A DNA stretch of 64,000 nucleotides, from positions 75,961,126 to 76,025,125 of the forward strand of contig OW799237.1 in the NCBI GenBank assembly GCA_941918925.1. Direction: 5' to 3'. The notes under the pieces were generated by a model, which worked only from the letters and a program-made list of their open reading frames with translations, did not search any database and had not been told where the DNA came from. Both the position numbers and the translations under genes were made by a program. Positions 44,930 to 55,574 of this stretch are shown here, in pieces (position 1 is the stretch's first letter; each line of letters starts with the position of its first letter). This DNA is from Phyto melanocephala (Eukaryota; Arthropoda; Insecta; Diptera; Rhinophoridae).

Positions 44930-45260
44930 AGTGTACGAACTAACAACGTTTACAAATAATTTAAATTTAATACCGAAATTCTGATAAGCTGCCTGAAACA
45001 TAAAAAGCAAAATCATCGAAAAATCATCTTCCGTAATAAGGTGCATTTTAAACTAAACGGTTTGTCAACTATTTATACATTATTGGTTTTATTTAATACA
45101 CATTGCTGCTACCTCTTTCAGCAGGGTGTTAAAAAAAGAAGACATGATTAAGCTGCTTCTGGTAAAGATGAAGTTGCGAAAAAGATACTTACGAAGTGGA
45201 ACATCGCATATAATTTTGATTGTGTTGAACCAAAAATTCAGTTTAAATCAAATTCAAATA
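44930..45260 (+). pseudogene. highly decayed mariner-like transposase
   Basis: Traces are YRNSDKLPET near 44975 (family: YYRNSESVAET), then, after a large deletion, HRKIIFRNKVHFKLNGL near 45016 (family: HRKIIFSDEAHFWLNG, so the catalytic D has changed to N), then LFQQG near 45116 (family: WFQQD, second D changed to G). No ends were found. Both recognisable catalytic aspartates are lost. Only the order and spacing of these short matches support the call. Confidence 0.5.
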
Positions 45261-47455
45261 AAAACATGAACACACGATGTCTATAAGAACGTTTACCCCC
45301 CGACCACACAAGCAATATGTTTGGCAATTATTGCCACAGCAATTGTCAATTCTATTGCCAACACAAGATATTAACGTGTGGACTACATGAATATGTATTA
45401 GAACACATATTTAGCAATAAATGTTATAACATATTGCTAAGCAAAAATCTTTTAACACAAGCTGTCAAATTCAATTGCAAACAAATAAAATATAACAACA
45501 ACACTAATGTATAAGAGAACGTCGCAGAAAAAAAAAGAAAACAAAATATTAAAATTAACATTGTTATTATACAAAAATTGAAGTTTAATGAGTATTGTTG
45601 ACCTTTTCTGTTGTTTATATATTTTGTTGTTGTGAACAACAATCTTATTTATTTATAAGCTAATTAACAACTCGATATAGAATTATATCTAAAATATTTT
45701 TTTGATATATCCCTGATGATGATCTACGAAGTAGGTCGAAATATTGGAATAAAATAAATAAGGAAATTTAAAATCTTTTCTTTAAAAATAAAACAACAAA
45801 ATTGAATTTTTATGACCTAAAGCCAAACAAAAATCTACAACAAAATTGAAGTTTTTTAATTATAATTAAATATATAATGGCAAAAAAAATCGTTTTAATC
45901 AAGTGCCTTTGGTGAAATTTATTTTCGTATATTTTTTGTAAATTTCTTAATTATCATCCTTGGAGTGATTTTTAACGTTTATTTCTGCATTGGATGGACT
46001 ATAAATTGTGTAAAATTTTAAGAAAAATACTAAAAACTATATCGATGCAAATACACAATTAAAAAAAGTGGGCGTTAAAATACGCGTGGTAAAAAAAGTA
46101 TCCTAATAGTCATATCAGAGTCTTAGTTAATTTATTTGAAATTTTCAAATAAAACGGTCCAGCAGTCTGGCCTACCTAAGGGGGCGTGAAAAAAGGAGTG
46201 GCGTTGTGGAGTATGAATAATAGAGGTTGACTGATTCTTAGACCTACCCGATATGCACACAAAATTTCATGAAAATCGATTAAGCAATTTCGGAGGAGTT
46301 TAATCACAAACACCACGACACGTAAATTTAATATATTAGAAGAATTTTTTTTTAGTTGCAAAAACTAGAAGTTCTGTTTACGTTTTTCTTCATATAATAT
46401 TTGTTATACATATATTGTTACAAAACCCTTTTATTGGAATTAAGGGAAATATCCCACCCACCAATTTTCTGCAGAAAATGCTTCAATAAAAAAATTTTAA
46501 AAAAGAAATAGCAAGTTATTGAAAAACTCTCATAGTGAAATCGCGTTTGGTACGGAACATTTTTGAATCACTTAAAAGAGTGATATTTATTAATTGTACA
46601 ATGTTTTCCACCACATTTCCTAAAGTACACATTGCAGTATAAGCTTTTTAAGTAATACAGTTATTAAATACATTTATTATTGCTTCTTTTTGTTAACAGG
46701 CCATTGCTATAAAAATCTAACAATATTGAATTACATTCTAAATTAAAATAATATAATGGCAAATAAACTATTGCGAAATGAGTTTGTTCTATTTTTGAAC
46801 TGAACAAAATTACAATTGTTAAGAAATATCGTACAAAAAAAAGTATAACAAAAATGAAAATGAGGAAATAATACAATGATAAGATAAAAGCATGCAGGCA
46901 CACACAGTGTTCATACTCAAACAAAAATAGAAAGAAAAAAAAAAGAAAAACGCTTCACCTAAAAACATAAAAATGTATCTGGCTAAACATAAAAAAATCG
47001 ATTATCGACCACAAGTTTTGAAAATAGAACGCATTATGGTAGATACACTTTATTGTCTTTGTATTTTAATTAATACGAGTATTCAATTTAAAAACTTTAT
47101 TTAAAAAGAGTTATTTGTAATAAGATCGTATTTAGTTAGTAAATAAAAGTAAAACGATTTTAATAAAATAACAAAGTTATTAATTAATCTTTTTTCGAGA
47201 TAATAAAATTTGTTTTGTGTTCAATATAAATTTAGATAAATCAAAAAGATGTCATACGCACTTTTACTTCAAAAATGTATGTATTCAAAAATTTTAAATT
47301 TTAGTCGTGTCTGTCAGTGGCTGATAATAAAAATGTATTTTTTGTTCATCAGTTTAATTTTTTTTTTGTTCTTTTTTTTATGATGTCGTATAAAAACACA
47401 CTTTCGTAAATCATAAGTTCACTGATAACAAAATCTCCAATTGTTTATTATCGCT
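45261..47455. other. AT-rich DNA with one unassigned repeat-like patch
   Basis: 45310-45440 has inverted pieces of GCAATATGTTATAACATTTATTGC type. 46080-46340 (GGGCGTGAAAAAAGGAG, ACAAAATTTCATGAAAATCG, CGGAGGAGT) reads like a dispersed fly repeat but the family is not known to me. No gene. Confidence 0.4.
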
Positions 47456-47640
47456 CGATAACTTTCTGAGATATCAGCAAATAAACACGACTGCCTGTTT
47501 TTTCCCGTTATTTTCACCACAAAAATTAAACATTTTCAGCTTTAGGATTATTGTGAATATTTATAGATATGATGTCTCTAGAAATTCTAAACAAATCGTT
47601 CACTAACCGACAAAGTTATAGACAAAAAATGTTTTAAAAA
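47456..47640 (-). mobile_element. INE-like repeat fragment
   Basis: GATAACTTTCTGAGATATCA, AAATAAACACGACTGCCTG, TTTTCAGCTTTAGGAT and GACAAAGTTATAGACAAA follow the same order as in 36940-37140. Both caps are missing. Confidence 0.6.
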
Positions 47641-47782
47641 AATATTTTTTAACACATTGACTGCCAAGACACTTAGAATAAGTGAAACAAAAATTTTTAA
47701 TAGTTCAATCAAAATAAATATTTATTAAACAATAACGAAAAAAATAAAATAAAACATTTTCTGACAGTTTTGCAAAAACACT

Positions 47783-47866
47783 TAGGTTAGGTTGAAAAGC
47801 AAGGGGAACTAAAAGCCCAAACCCACGAAAGGTATACACTTATGCCCAATTGGCATGTTGTGTGTT
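47783..47866 (+). mobile_element. ~90-bp retroposon-like repeat, third copy
   Basis: TAGGTTAGGTTGAAAAGC through CCAATTGGCATGTTGTGTGT matches 29729-29818 in order and length. The flanks show no clear duplication. Confidence 0.65.
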
Positions 47867-47974
47867 CCAAATGAATATAATAGTTAGATAAAAAGAGAAT
47901 AGAAGAAGCAGACCGGTCCAGAGTCTCTGCCGCAACCCTAAGTAAACTAGCAAACCAGCACACAACTGACTAGT

Positions 47975-48560
47975 AATTTGTGGTTTCCTGTTGCAGCAAA
48001 TTTATTAAGCACAACTTCTGGTTCAACTTCGATTTGGTTGTGAACATGTTACATGGCTAACCCGTTTAACATGTCCTCTGTCATGGTTGATCTCAGCCAC
48101 GTTTTAATGCGACAAGCAGACCAAAGCATTACTTACCAGCATTGAAACAAAAATGGTAAATATTTGTCTTAAATTTGAATAAATATCTGGGTCACACATA
48201 ATTAAAACATCTATCACATTTTCTGGAAGTTCTTAACAGATCTTCCATTTCTGCTGCCAATGCAAAAGCTTCAAGTTTAGATTTTAGTAATTTTTTATCT
48301 GTTTCTTCGTGCTTAAACAAATCGTCTACGAGGAGTGGAATTAAATTGGTGAAGTCTAATGAATAATGTTTAATGCTTTTTGGCAGAAGTTTAGAGATGT
48401 TAAATAAATTTAGAACGTCTTTTGAAAAACGTATTTTTAAGTCCAGAAGAACAGAATCAATAAAGGATATGTATCCCTCTATATATGCGGTAGTACTCTT
48501 CTACATCTTTTATAGGATGATTTTGTTCAAATATTCGCTTTTTAACTGGAATTTCTATAC
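47975..48560 (-). pseudogene. hAT transposase C-terminal fragment
   Basis: Minus-strand frames give YISFIDSVLLDLKIRFSKDV, LFNISKLLPKSIKHYS and LEAFALAAEMEDLL, then a stop and PDIYSNLRQIFTIFVSMLVS, then after a frameshift CRIKTWLRSTMTEDMLNGLA and, past a TAA, EVEPEVVLNKF. The PNIY..L.IL...PVS..., R.KTWLRSTM.EDRLNGLA order is that of the hAT C-terminal dimerisation domain (hATC) in P52rIPK/ZMYM-like hAT transposases of animals. The N-terminal zinc finger and catalytic RNase H-fold part are absent. It has no linked ends, and is not obviously related to the hAT-like element at 21180. Confidence 0.75.
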
Positions 48561-48567
48561 CCTTTGA

Positions 48568-48700
48568 GGACCATTATTATAACTTACCAATAGTTAAAGT
48601 TAGAACGTTGTCTTAAAGATAACTAGTTTTTCGTTATTTTAATCACACTTTAACCTTTAACCTTAAATTGACCGATAAGCTCAAAGGAAGCTTAGCCTGC
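48568..48700. repeat. single arm of the 3911-type fold-back element
   Basis: GGACCATTATTATAACTTAC and AACTAGTTTTTCGTTATT match the right arm at 4236-4338 read in inverse. The opposite arm was not found nearby. Confidence 0.4.
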
Positions 48701-49019
48701 CTTTACTTTTTAACATAAGGTTTAGGAATTAAAGTTGCCATTTTTTTCGGTTTTATTTATGTAACAAAATATGGCAACTAAATTGCGATTACTAATTTTT
48801 AATTTTCTGCGGCGATATTTAAACTTTTATAGTTAAACAGTTATTATTTGAATATTTTTCTTTTCCAGCTAACAGAAATGATTGAAAAGATCCAAATAAA
48901 GATTTCCATTATTAAAAATCATTTTCTTTTTGTTTTGGCTTTACTTAGAAAAAAGTTATTCAAACACAAAACCGGATAAATAAATTTAGGCCAGCCCATG
49001 CGTTGTTTTTAAGCCCACC

Positions 49020-49340
49020 ACCGAAAAACTTATGTATGAGGGAATATTCATTTTGTCATTCCGTTTGTAACACATCGAAATATCCATTTTAGACCCCATA
49101 AAGTATACATATTCTGAGTCCTTGTTTTATTTTAGGACGATCTAGCTATGTCCGTCCGTCTGTTGAAAACACGATAGAGGTCGGACCGAAAAAGCTAGGG
49201 GGCTTAAATTTTGCCACAATATTTCTTATACACAAGGTTTGTTTGGTAATAAAAATGGGCTAAATCGAAATATTAGGAAGAGAGTTAAAGCTCGTAATGC
49301 GAAAGTAGGCAAAAAAAAACAATGCCCTTCCTACATCAAA
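49020..49340 (-). repeat. diverged INE-1-like repeat
   Basis: CATTCCGTTTGTAACACATC, GACCCCATAAAGTATACAT, then TATTTTAGGACGATCTAG and CTATGTCCGTCCGTCTGT. The second half differs from the main family here and follows Drosophila INE-1 text as I remember it. Likely a related subfamily. Confidence 0.5.
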
Positions 49341-49556
49341 TAAAATGCGATTGTGCCTAAACGCATGCAAGGTTCTGTTGGTTTTATTAATCAGTTTAAA
49401 CAGTCTGGCACTCAGATGCTATTCGGTTTGAACCAAGTACGTACAGTACACTGGGATATCAAGGTTATCGTTTTAAATGGGTGTGTAAAATAATTTATCA
49501 TGAAAAGTACTGTGACTTAGTGCTAAACGTTTGTGCTTTTTATAGAAAGAGTTTTA

Positions 49557-49765
49557 ATGACAGTTGGACTTCTTTATCTCGATCTCAGGTTTTTTTATGT
49601 TTTCTAACTAGACACGCCAACCTCAGATAGCATTTTAATAAAATCGGCAGGTAGGTTATGGTGACCTATCGGTGTTGCAATATGGATGATAAGAATGCGC
49701 AGAATGCTCTCTGCAAATGCCCACACTCTGCTCTATGAGATTGCGCGTTTAGAGCGTTAATTTAC
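49557..49765 (+). pseudogene. LINE RNase H / zinc-knuckle fragment
   Basis: The broken reading gives SWTSLSRSQVF, TRHANLR and then, in another frame, YRCCNMDDKNAQNALCKCPH. This corresponds to the HLxKxGR...C-x2-C-x(n)-H-x4-C tail downstream of RNase H in R1/LOA-like LINEs; here the histidine is N. It is closely related to 57900-58060 (CRVCDMDDETAEHVLCNCPA). Nothing else of the LINE is present. Confidence 0.6.
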
Positions 49766-50855
49766 CATAAAAGTCATTGCTGCGTGGTGTGTTAGATTTA
49801 AAAAAAAACTTTAATTTATATATTTATCATGCTGTTAAAATCTAATATCCTACGTACATATATCTTGCATTATAGAATTTATAATGAACCCATTAAAAGT
49901 ATTTAGGTTACGAAAATATAATAACTTAAACGTTTCAATAATAAAGCCGAATAGGTCATAGAACGGAACTTAATTTATAAAGGTTATAATGAACACATTT
50001 AAATTTCTTTAGCATAATGAAAGAATAGGCTTTAAAAATGATTAATAGCGCAATTTAACATGCACCATACACCTAAAGTTAGTGGAAAATTGATAATTTT
50101 TTTTTTTGAAAAAAGGTATCTTAAACCAACAATAAAAAAGACGGCCTAACTTTTAATAACTTTATTTCTTTTGGGAGACAATGGAATATTGTGCTAATCA
50201 GTCTGGGTGTGCCAGCTATGCCATTAACTCTTATGTGTTACGCTCAAATTTAAATCAACAGGTGTACTTTATTAACTTAAACTAATTTGAAATTCTGTTA
50301 GCCAAAAATTCATTCACTAGCTATAAATTGTTGTCTTTACGTTTTTTTTTCAAAATTCCAATACCCGTTTGTAATGGTTTATTATTTTATTGTTATTTCT
50401 TAAGCTAAAATATTCGCCCACTTTATGTTTAATCTCATTTCTTCGTACACTTTAAAACACATTAATTATTAAATAAGTATAGTAGTCCGTTATAAAATGC
50501 CCATGCATACTTTAGAAGTTTTTCTTTTCCCGCTTTTTCTCGTCAAGACCTACAGCTGCCATTACTAAATGTTTAATTACTGTTTAAAATTTTCACTATT
50601 CGTGTTTTCCTTTAAATTTAGCATTATCTTAGTAATTTACACTTGCTTTCTTTCCCTACACTTAAAGCAAAAAGCCGACAGACAGACATACAGACAGACA
50701 GACAGACAAGATAAATAAGTATTTGTAATATTTTTTCAACTTTAAATATAATTGCATGTATGTGTAAATGAAAGTACCCTGCAGATAAAATAACTAGTGA
50801 GTGGTTATAAATTTACAACGTGCTTTTAACTTAAGACTAGTTACATCTTTGTACT
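49766..50855. other. AT-rich DNA, no feature seen
   Basis: TTATAATGAAC-ACATT-like text occurs twice (49880 and 49985) as a weak direct repeat. A GACA microsatellite is listed separately. Confidence 0.4.
50676..50709. repeat. (GACA)n microsatellite
   Basis: About eight GACA units with one TACA variant. Confidence 0.8.
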
Positions 50856-51840
50856 TTTTATACCCTTCAGCTGTGGTGCACAAGGGTATATATAGCTTTG
50901 CCATTCCGTTTTTAATTTTTACAATTTTCATTTCGGACCCCATAAAGTATATATCTTCTGAAAGCTTATGAATAAAGGAGTCGATTAAGCCCTGGCTGTC
51001 TGCCCGTCTGTCCGTGTGTTGGTTGAAATCAACTTTTAGAAGCATCTATATGTTCCTCAGATCTGTGTATGGTATTAATCTCTTGGAAATATCCGGGAAT
51101 GAATCGCTATTGAAATTCAGCACAATCGCCCTATAACTTTCTGAGATATGAACAAATAAACACGACTGCCTCTGTTATTTTCCAATATTTTTACCATCAA
51201 AACTTAAAGTTTTTCAGCCATAGAATAATTTCTAGGTACCTTTGCTACTATTTGTAGATATAATATGCCTCTAGAGATATTCGTGAAAATTTTTCGATAA
51301 AGCATGCTCTAATCGGTAAAGTTATAGACGAAAATTTTCTTTTTGAAAAATATAAATTACAAAAATTTACAAACTAAAATCAATTTTTAGACAACCGATA
51401 GAGTCAATTTTGTTATCATCTGAAAGGACTTGACTAGCGCAATATAAGCACTATAAAAAAATTAAAGTTCATGTTGGCCGCCACTACAAAATGGCGAACA
51501 ATAAATTTAAATATGGGTCAAGTCTGGTTTTTAAAATGTAACTTCTGAACCCCCTCAATATTGGTATCAAATGAAAGGGCTTTACCAGTAGAATACAGTA
51601 AATTGTTAAAAAATGTAAGATTAAAAATGGCGTCTCAAACAAAATGGCGGATATATTTTTTTTAACCCCATCAATATGGGTATCAAATTAAAGGGCTTGA
51701 CTAGTAGAATACAGATAACTTCGTTAAAATTCAAAATCGATGATGGCGTCGGAAATAATAAAGAAAAATGGCGTATAACATGAAATATAGGTTAAGCTAC
51801 GATGCGGGATTATACCTATGTACATGATGGTGAAGGGTAT
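50856..51840 (-). mobile_element. INE-like repeat, long-spacer type, 5' cap missing
   Basis: Very similar to 36658-37688 across its length (for example AAAATGGCGAACAATAAAT, CTTGACTAGCGCAATATAAG). It ends at GGTGAAGGGTAT (51840) where the other copy continues to the CGGCACGGC cap, so the cap is lost. Confidence 0.75.
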
Positions 51841-52286
51841 TGGTAAGTTATCTTCAATTTTGCGATGGGCTAATGGTGAGTGGATATTTTCAGTCAATGC
51901 GTGTAAGATATATCACTTCTGCAACAGTCTCATTACAACAAGCTATATGACTGTTCCAAACCGTAACTAGTTAAAAATGCGCTACAGGGTATGTATTAAG
52001 TATTAGTGCTTCTTTTGCCAACCGTAAGAAAAACAATAAACATCAAATACATCAGTTTGGTCAGGTTAAAAGAAAAAACTGTATACATTCACACAACATA
52101 TAAATATCTACAGATGCGGTCAAGAAAATAGCGCCAACTTCAAAAGTTTTTGTATCTATATTTAGTAATTACATCTTGAAAAATGTTGTTTTGCTTTTGT
52201 TTCAGGAACCTAAAAAAGTCCATTAATCCGTTGAAAAACTTAATCGGTCAAAATATTTGCACTTTATCTAATTTTTTAACGAAATA

Positions 52287-53148
52287 AAAGGGATGATATG
52301 ATTTAGAAGTAACGTGACGGCCATTTCTAAGATGTCATGATCTGTCATTTGTTTTTCATTGTATTAAGTAGTGTTTTATCATGGAGAGATATACGCAAGA
52401 ACAACGTTTATCAAAATAATCGTTTTTCAATTGCAACTTTTTGTGCGCTTTTGCCATTTTATGGTCGTTATAATCGTCGCTATTCGTCGAATTGTTAAAC
52501 ATTTTGAGCTTACATATTCTTAGCATAATGTTCAAATTATTCATGAAAAATCATTACATTCACCTAAATTGACAGTTTGGTGTGGTTTGTGTTCTGGTGG
52601 AATCATCGGTCCGTATTTCTTTCGAAATGAAACTGATAACACCGTAACTGTCAATGGAAAGCGGTATAGATCGATTTAACCAACTTTTTGTGGCCGAAGT
52701 CGGAAGAAGTTGTTTTTGCCAACAAGACGGGGCTACGTGCCACGCGGCATATGCAAAAATTGAAATTTTGCGAGAAAACTTTCGAGATTGATTCGATTCG
52801 ATTGTTTTAAGAAATTGTGATATTGAATGGCCTCCAAGAAGTTGTGATTTAACACCATTAGACTATTTCTTGTGGGGTTATTTGAAGTCATTGGTCTTTC
52901 GAAATATATCAGACTCTCTTCAAGCTTTACAAGACAATATTGAACGTGCCATTCATGACATACGACTTGATTTAGTGGAAAAAGTGCTAGAAAATTGCGT
53001 TCCTTCAGAAGAAGTCGTGGAGGCCATTCGAATGACGTTTTATTTAGAACTTAATTGTATCGATTGTACTTCACATTACATAAAAAACTTTTGAATTTCC
53101 TTAACAATAAGTGTGTGTGTGTTTTTTTTTAAGAAATCATATCACTCT
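52287..53148 (+). mobile_element. DD41D mariner, 862 bp
   Basis: The TA-flanked ends (52285-52286, 53149-53150) AAAGGGATGATATGATTT and, inverted, AGAGTGATATGATTTC are similar with a small gap. It lies in the 3' region of the Tc1-like element. Confidence 0.7.
52381..53094 (+). pseudogene. DD41D mariner transposase, decayed
   Basis: The start gives MERYTQEQRLSK. The next frames are broken but show FYGRYNRRYS-like text. Both HTH regions and the first catalytic domain are deleted, after which TVWCGLCSGGIIGPYFF and TVNGKRYRSI follow. CQQDGATCHAAYAKI holds the second D, a stop lies in the FRD-stop segment, and CDIEWPPRSCDLTPLDYFLWG is intact with the third acidic residues. The last ORF (from about 52801) runs through YLKSLVFRNISDSLQAL, NIERAIHDIRLDLVEKVLEN to the stop at 53092. 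The FSDE first catalytic residue is missing, so it is inactive. Confidence 0.8.
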
Positions 53149-53309
53149 TATTGGAAAACCTTTTCATTAGTTGTTTTTTAAAAAAATACCAAAATTAAAA
53201 CATTTCATTTTTGGGTTTGTAAACAATATAAAATTAAATTTGCAATTTGCTGCATGTCTTTTATTTACAATTACTGCCGCACATCGCTTTATTGTCGAAT
53301 TTTAAAAGT

Positions 53310-53609
53310 TTTGAATCTTTCTGCTCGAATGGAACTTCATATTTCACTTACAACTTTCCAAAACCTTTCGTATTTGTTGGTTGCATCACATAGGCTACCT
53401 TCTTTACGAATGCGTTTTAACTCCGGCGATTGTGCAGGCTACACCTTCAAATTGATTAATCAATTAAATAACCACTTGTTTGCCGCATCCCTAGTATGAT
53501 TGGGAGTAATTGTCTTGTTGAAAGATCCACATCATTGGCATTTTATCGGAAGCATATGGTATATACTTAACCCCTTCAGGGATTCTAACACTTGCCACTG
53601 CATCCATAG
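53310..53609 (-). pseudogene. Tc1-like transposase, C-terminal half
   Basis: Minus-strand reading: VRIPEGVKYIPYASDKMP, MMWIFQQDNYS (second catalytic D), a shifted RDAANKW segment, then AQSPELKRIRKEG (corresponding to AQSPDLNPIE.LW, third residue unclear) and DATNKYERFWKVV. Stops and shifts are frequent. The gene continues upstream on the minus strand beyond the Helitron, which entered within the codons before VASVRIPEG. Its 3' non-coding part holds the mariner at 52287-53148. Confidence 0.65.
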
Positions 53610-54695
53610 CCTATATTTAAAAGTGAAACTCTGTCTATCTGTGTGTGTGTGTTAGCTATAGACTCCGAAACTGTAAAACCGATCGGACTCAAACATTGGC
53701 AAGTTGTTGTACACATTCTAGGGAGTATTTATGGGTGGTAAAAAGTGGGCGGGGCTACGCCCCTAAAAAAATAGTTATCATTTTTAGCTACTTGCACTTG
53801 ACCGATTTTTCTGAAACTTTGCACACATATTGAGCAGTCATGACTATATAATTTCGTAATTAGAAAAGTGGGCAGGGCCACGCCCATAAAAAAGTTATAA
53901 TTTTGAGGTACTTGCACTGGACCGATTTTTCTGAAACTTTACACACATATTGAGCCGTCATGACTATACAGTTTCGTAATTTTAAAAGTGGGCAGTGCCA
54001 CGCCCATAAAAAATAAGTTAAATTTTAAGCTACTTGCACTTTGGACACATATTTAGCTGTCATGACTATATAATTTCGTGATTAAAAAAGTGGGCAAGGC
54101 CACGCCCATAAAAAAAGTTATCATTTTTAGCTACTTGCACTAGATCAATTTTTCTGAAACTTTGGTCACATATTTAGCTATCATGACTATATAATTTCGT
54201 GATTATCATTTGTAGCTACTTGCACTGGACTGATTTTTCTGAAACTTGCACACATTTTGAGCTGTCATGACTATATAATTTCGTGATTAGAAAAGTGGGC
54301 AGTGCCACACCCATTAAAAATAAGTTATTATTTTCAGCTATTTCCACGCATTCCAATGGTTCCCAACGATTTGCCTATCAACTTCAAGCGACTACAGTTT
54401 CAAGTTCGCCTTCGCTATTACCATTAACAAAGCACAAGGACAATCTTTGCATGTTGCAGGATTGAATTTGGAAAATCCATGCTTTTCACATGGCCAACTG
54501 TACGTTGCATGCTCCAGAGTGGGAACACCAAAAATTTTGTTCAATTTTACAGCAAATGGAAAAACCAAAAATATTGTTTACCCACTTGCATTACAATAAA
54601 AATCTATAAAATATTATTTGTAATATATTGAACTAAAATTCAGAATGCATTTTTAGTCATTAAGGGGCGTAGCAACGCTCGCCGGGCTTGGCTAG
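53610..54695 (+). mobile_element. Helitron with helicase remnant, 1086 bp
   Basis: The start CCTATATTTAAAAGTGAAAC differs from relatives by T to C in the first base. The end GCCGGGCTTGGCTAG is followed by T (54696). About six ~110-bp internal units with CCACGCCCATAAAA fill 53690-54330. Unlike the 10151 and 41228 copies, it keeps the 3' end of the helicase gene, which ties the whole family to Helitrons. The inserted host is a Tc1-like element. Confidence 0.85.
54347..54599 (+). pseudogene. Helitron PIF1-type helicase, C-terminal end
   Basis: The frame reads RIPMVPNDLPINFKRLQFQV, then a 5-base deletion near 54410 (the copy at 61022-61300 shows the missing bases), then FAITINKAQGQSLHVAGLNL and FSHGQLYVACSRVGTPKIL, ending YPLALQ-stop. 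NKAQGQS and VACSRV are the last two conserved helicase motifs of PIF1-like Helitron helicases, which unwind DNA in rolling-circle transposition. The Rep nuclease and the rest of the helicase are absent. The 3' end of the element follows about 95 bp after the stop, as usual. Confidence 0.85.
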
Positions 54696-54699
54696 TTTA

Positions 54700-54960
54700 T
54701 TGAATTAAATATATGGGGCCCTAAACTAGATATGAAACTAGATATGAAAAGCACCCCAATATTATTACCCTACAATCAATAAGTTTTATACTTTTTGATG
54801 TAAAATTCTGCTTGGATTTGTTATTCGGTGGTGTTCGAACAAAAGATCTGGAAACTTTTTCATTGAAAAGTACGATTTAGTATTTAGATATCCATAGAAC
54901 GTTCCTTCGTCCTCAAATTACATATGCTTCTGCAAAAGACAATAGTTTGGTTATATGCTT
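54700..54960 (-). pseudogene. Tc1-like transposase, part upstream of the Helitron
   Basis: Minus-strand reading includes FVRTPPNNKSKQNFTSKSIK and VIILGCFSY, matching RPP....NP.Y...TVKHGGGSVMVWGCFS, the block between the first and second catalytic residues in Tc1 proteins. The glycine-rich HGGG is lost. The N-terminal DNA-binding region should lie at 54960-55450 but is not recognisable. Confidence 0.55.
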
Positions 54961-55574
54961 GAATGAACGTAGTGTTATAAGCAAGTGCAAGCTTTGCCGT
55001 TATATCGAATTTTTCATGAGTTTAAAAACTAGTATAAAAGTACAATTTTTTTTTATTTAACTTAACGCTTTAACATTGGCAGTAACATAATTCGTTTTTT
55101 GATATCCGATTCCACTTTAGTCTCATATATCAATGCTTTTGATAATTTTATTTGAACAGTTCATTTATTTTCTTATTTCGGAATACAACTTTCCCTAAAA
55201 TAACAGTTTTTTAATTAGGTCGCATTTTTTTACAGTACAGTATTCTTCGCATCTTATTTCTACATAATTAAATTGAAAACTTTAGTGGATATTACAAAGA
55301 TAAATTGAAAATTTAATTTCTTTAATTCTGCAATTCGGTTTACGCAAAGTTTAAAAGAAATAAATTTAAGTTAAGCTAAGCTGATATGTTGACAAATAAT
55401 CGAAAACAACTAGCAGACAGTTATTAAATTATACAAAAACTAACTACGCTCTCAGGGAACAGAAAAAATTTAATTGTTTTGGACATTTATTAAAATAAAT
55501 CGTCTTTAATTTTAATTGGTTCTTCTTATAAGAATATAATTGTAACTGATGCTATTATTTTGACCGCCACTGTA

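Larger units (their letters stand above)
52111..55572 (-). mobile_element. Tc1-like element carrying a mariner and a Helitron
   Basis: Ends CAGATGCGGTCAAGAAAATA (52111) and, inverted, CAGTGGCGGTCAAAATAATA (55572) sit between TA at 52109-52110 and 55573-55574. The span is 3462 bp; subtracting the mariner (862 bp) and the Helitron (1086 bp) leaves 1514 bp, normal for Tc1. Transposase pieces occur on the minus strand on both sides of the Helitron, in the order expected if it cut the gene. Confidence 0.7.

Noticed and set aside
49020..49340. Considered a member of the main INE-like family
   Set aside because: Only the first ~80 bp agree; the rest follows a different subfamily, so it is listed apart.
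53640..54330. Regular ~110-bp units considered as a satellite
   Set aside because: They lie inside Helitron ends and recur in two other Helitron copies.
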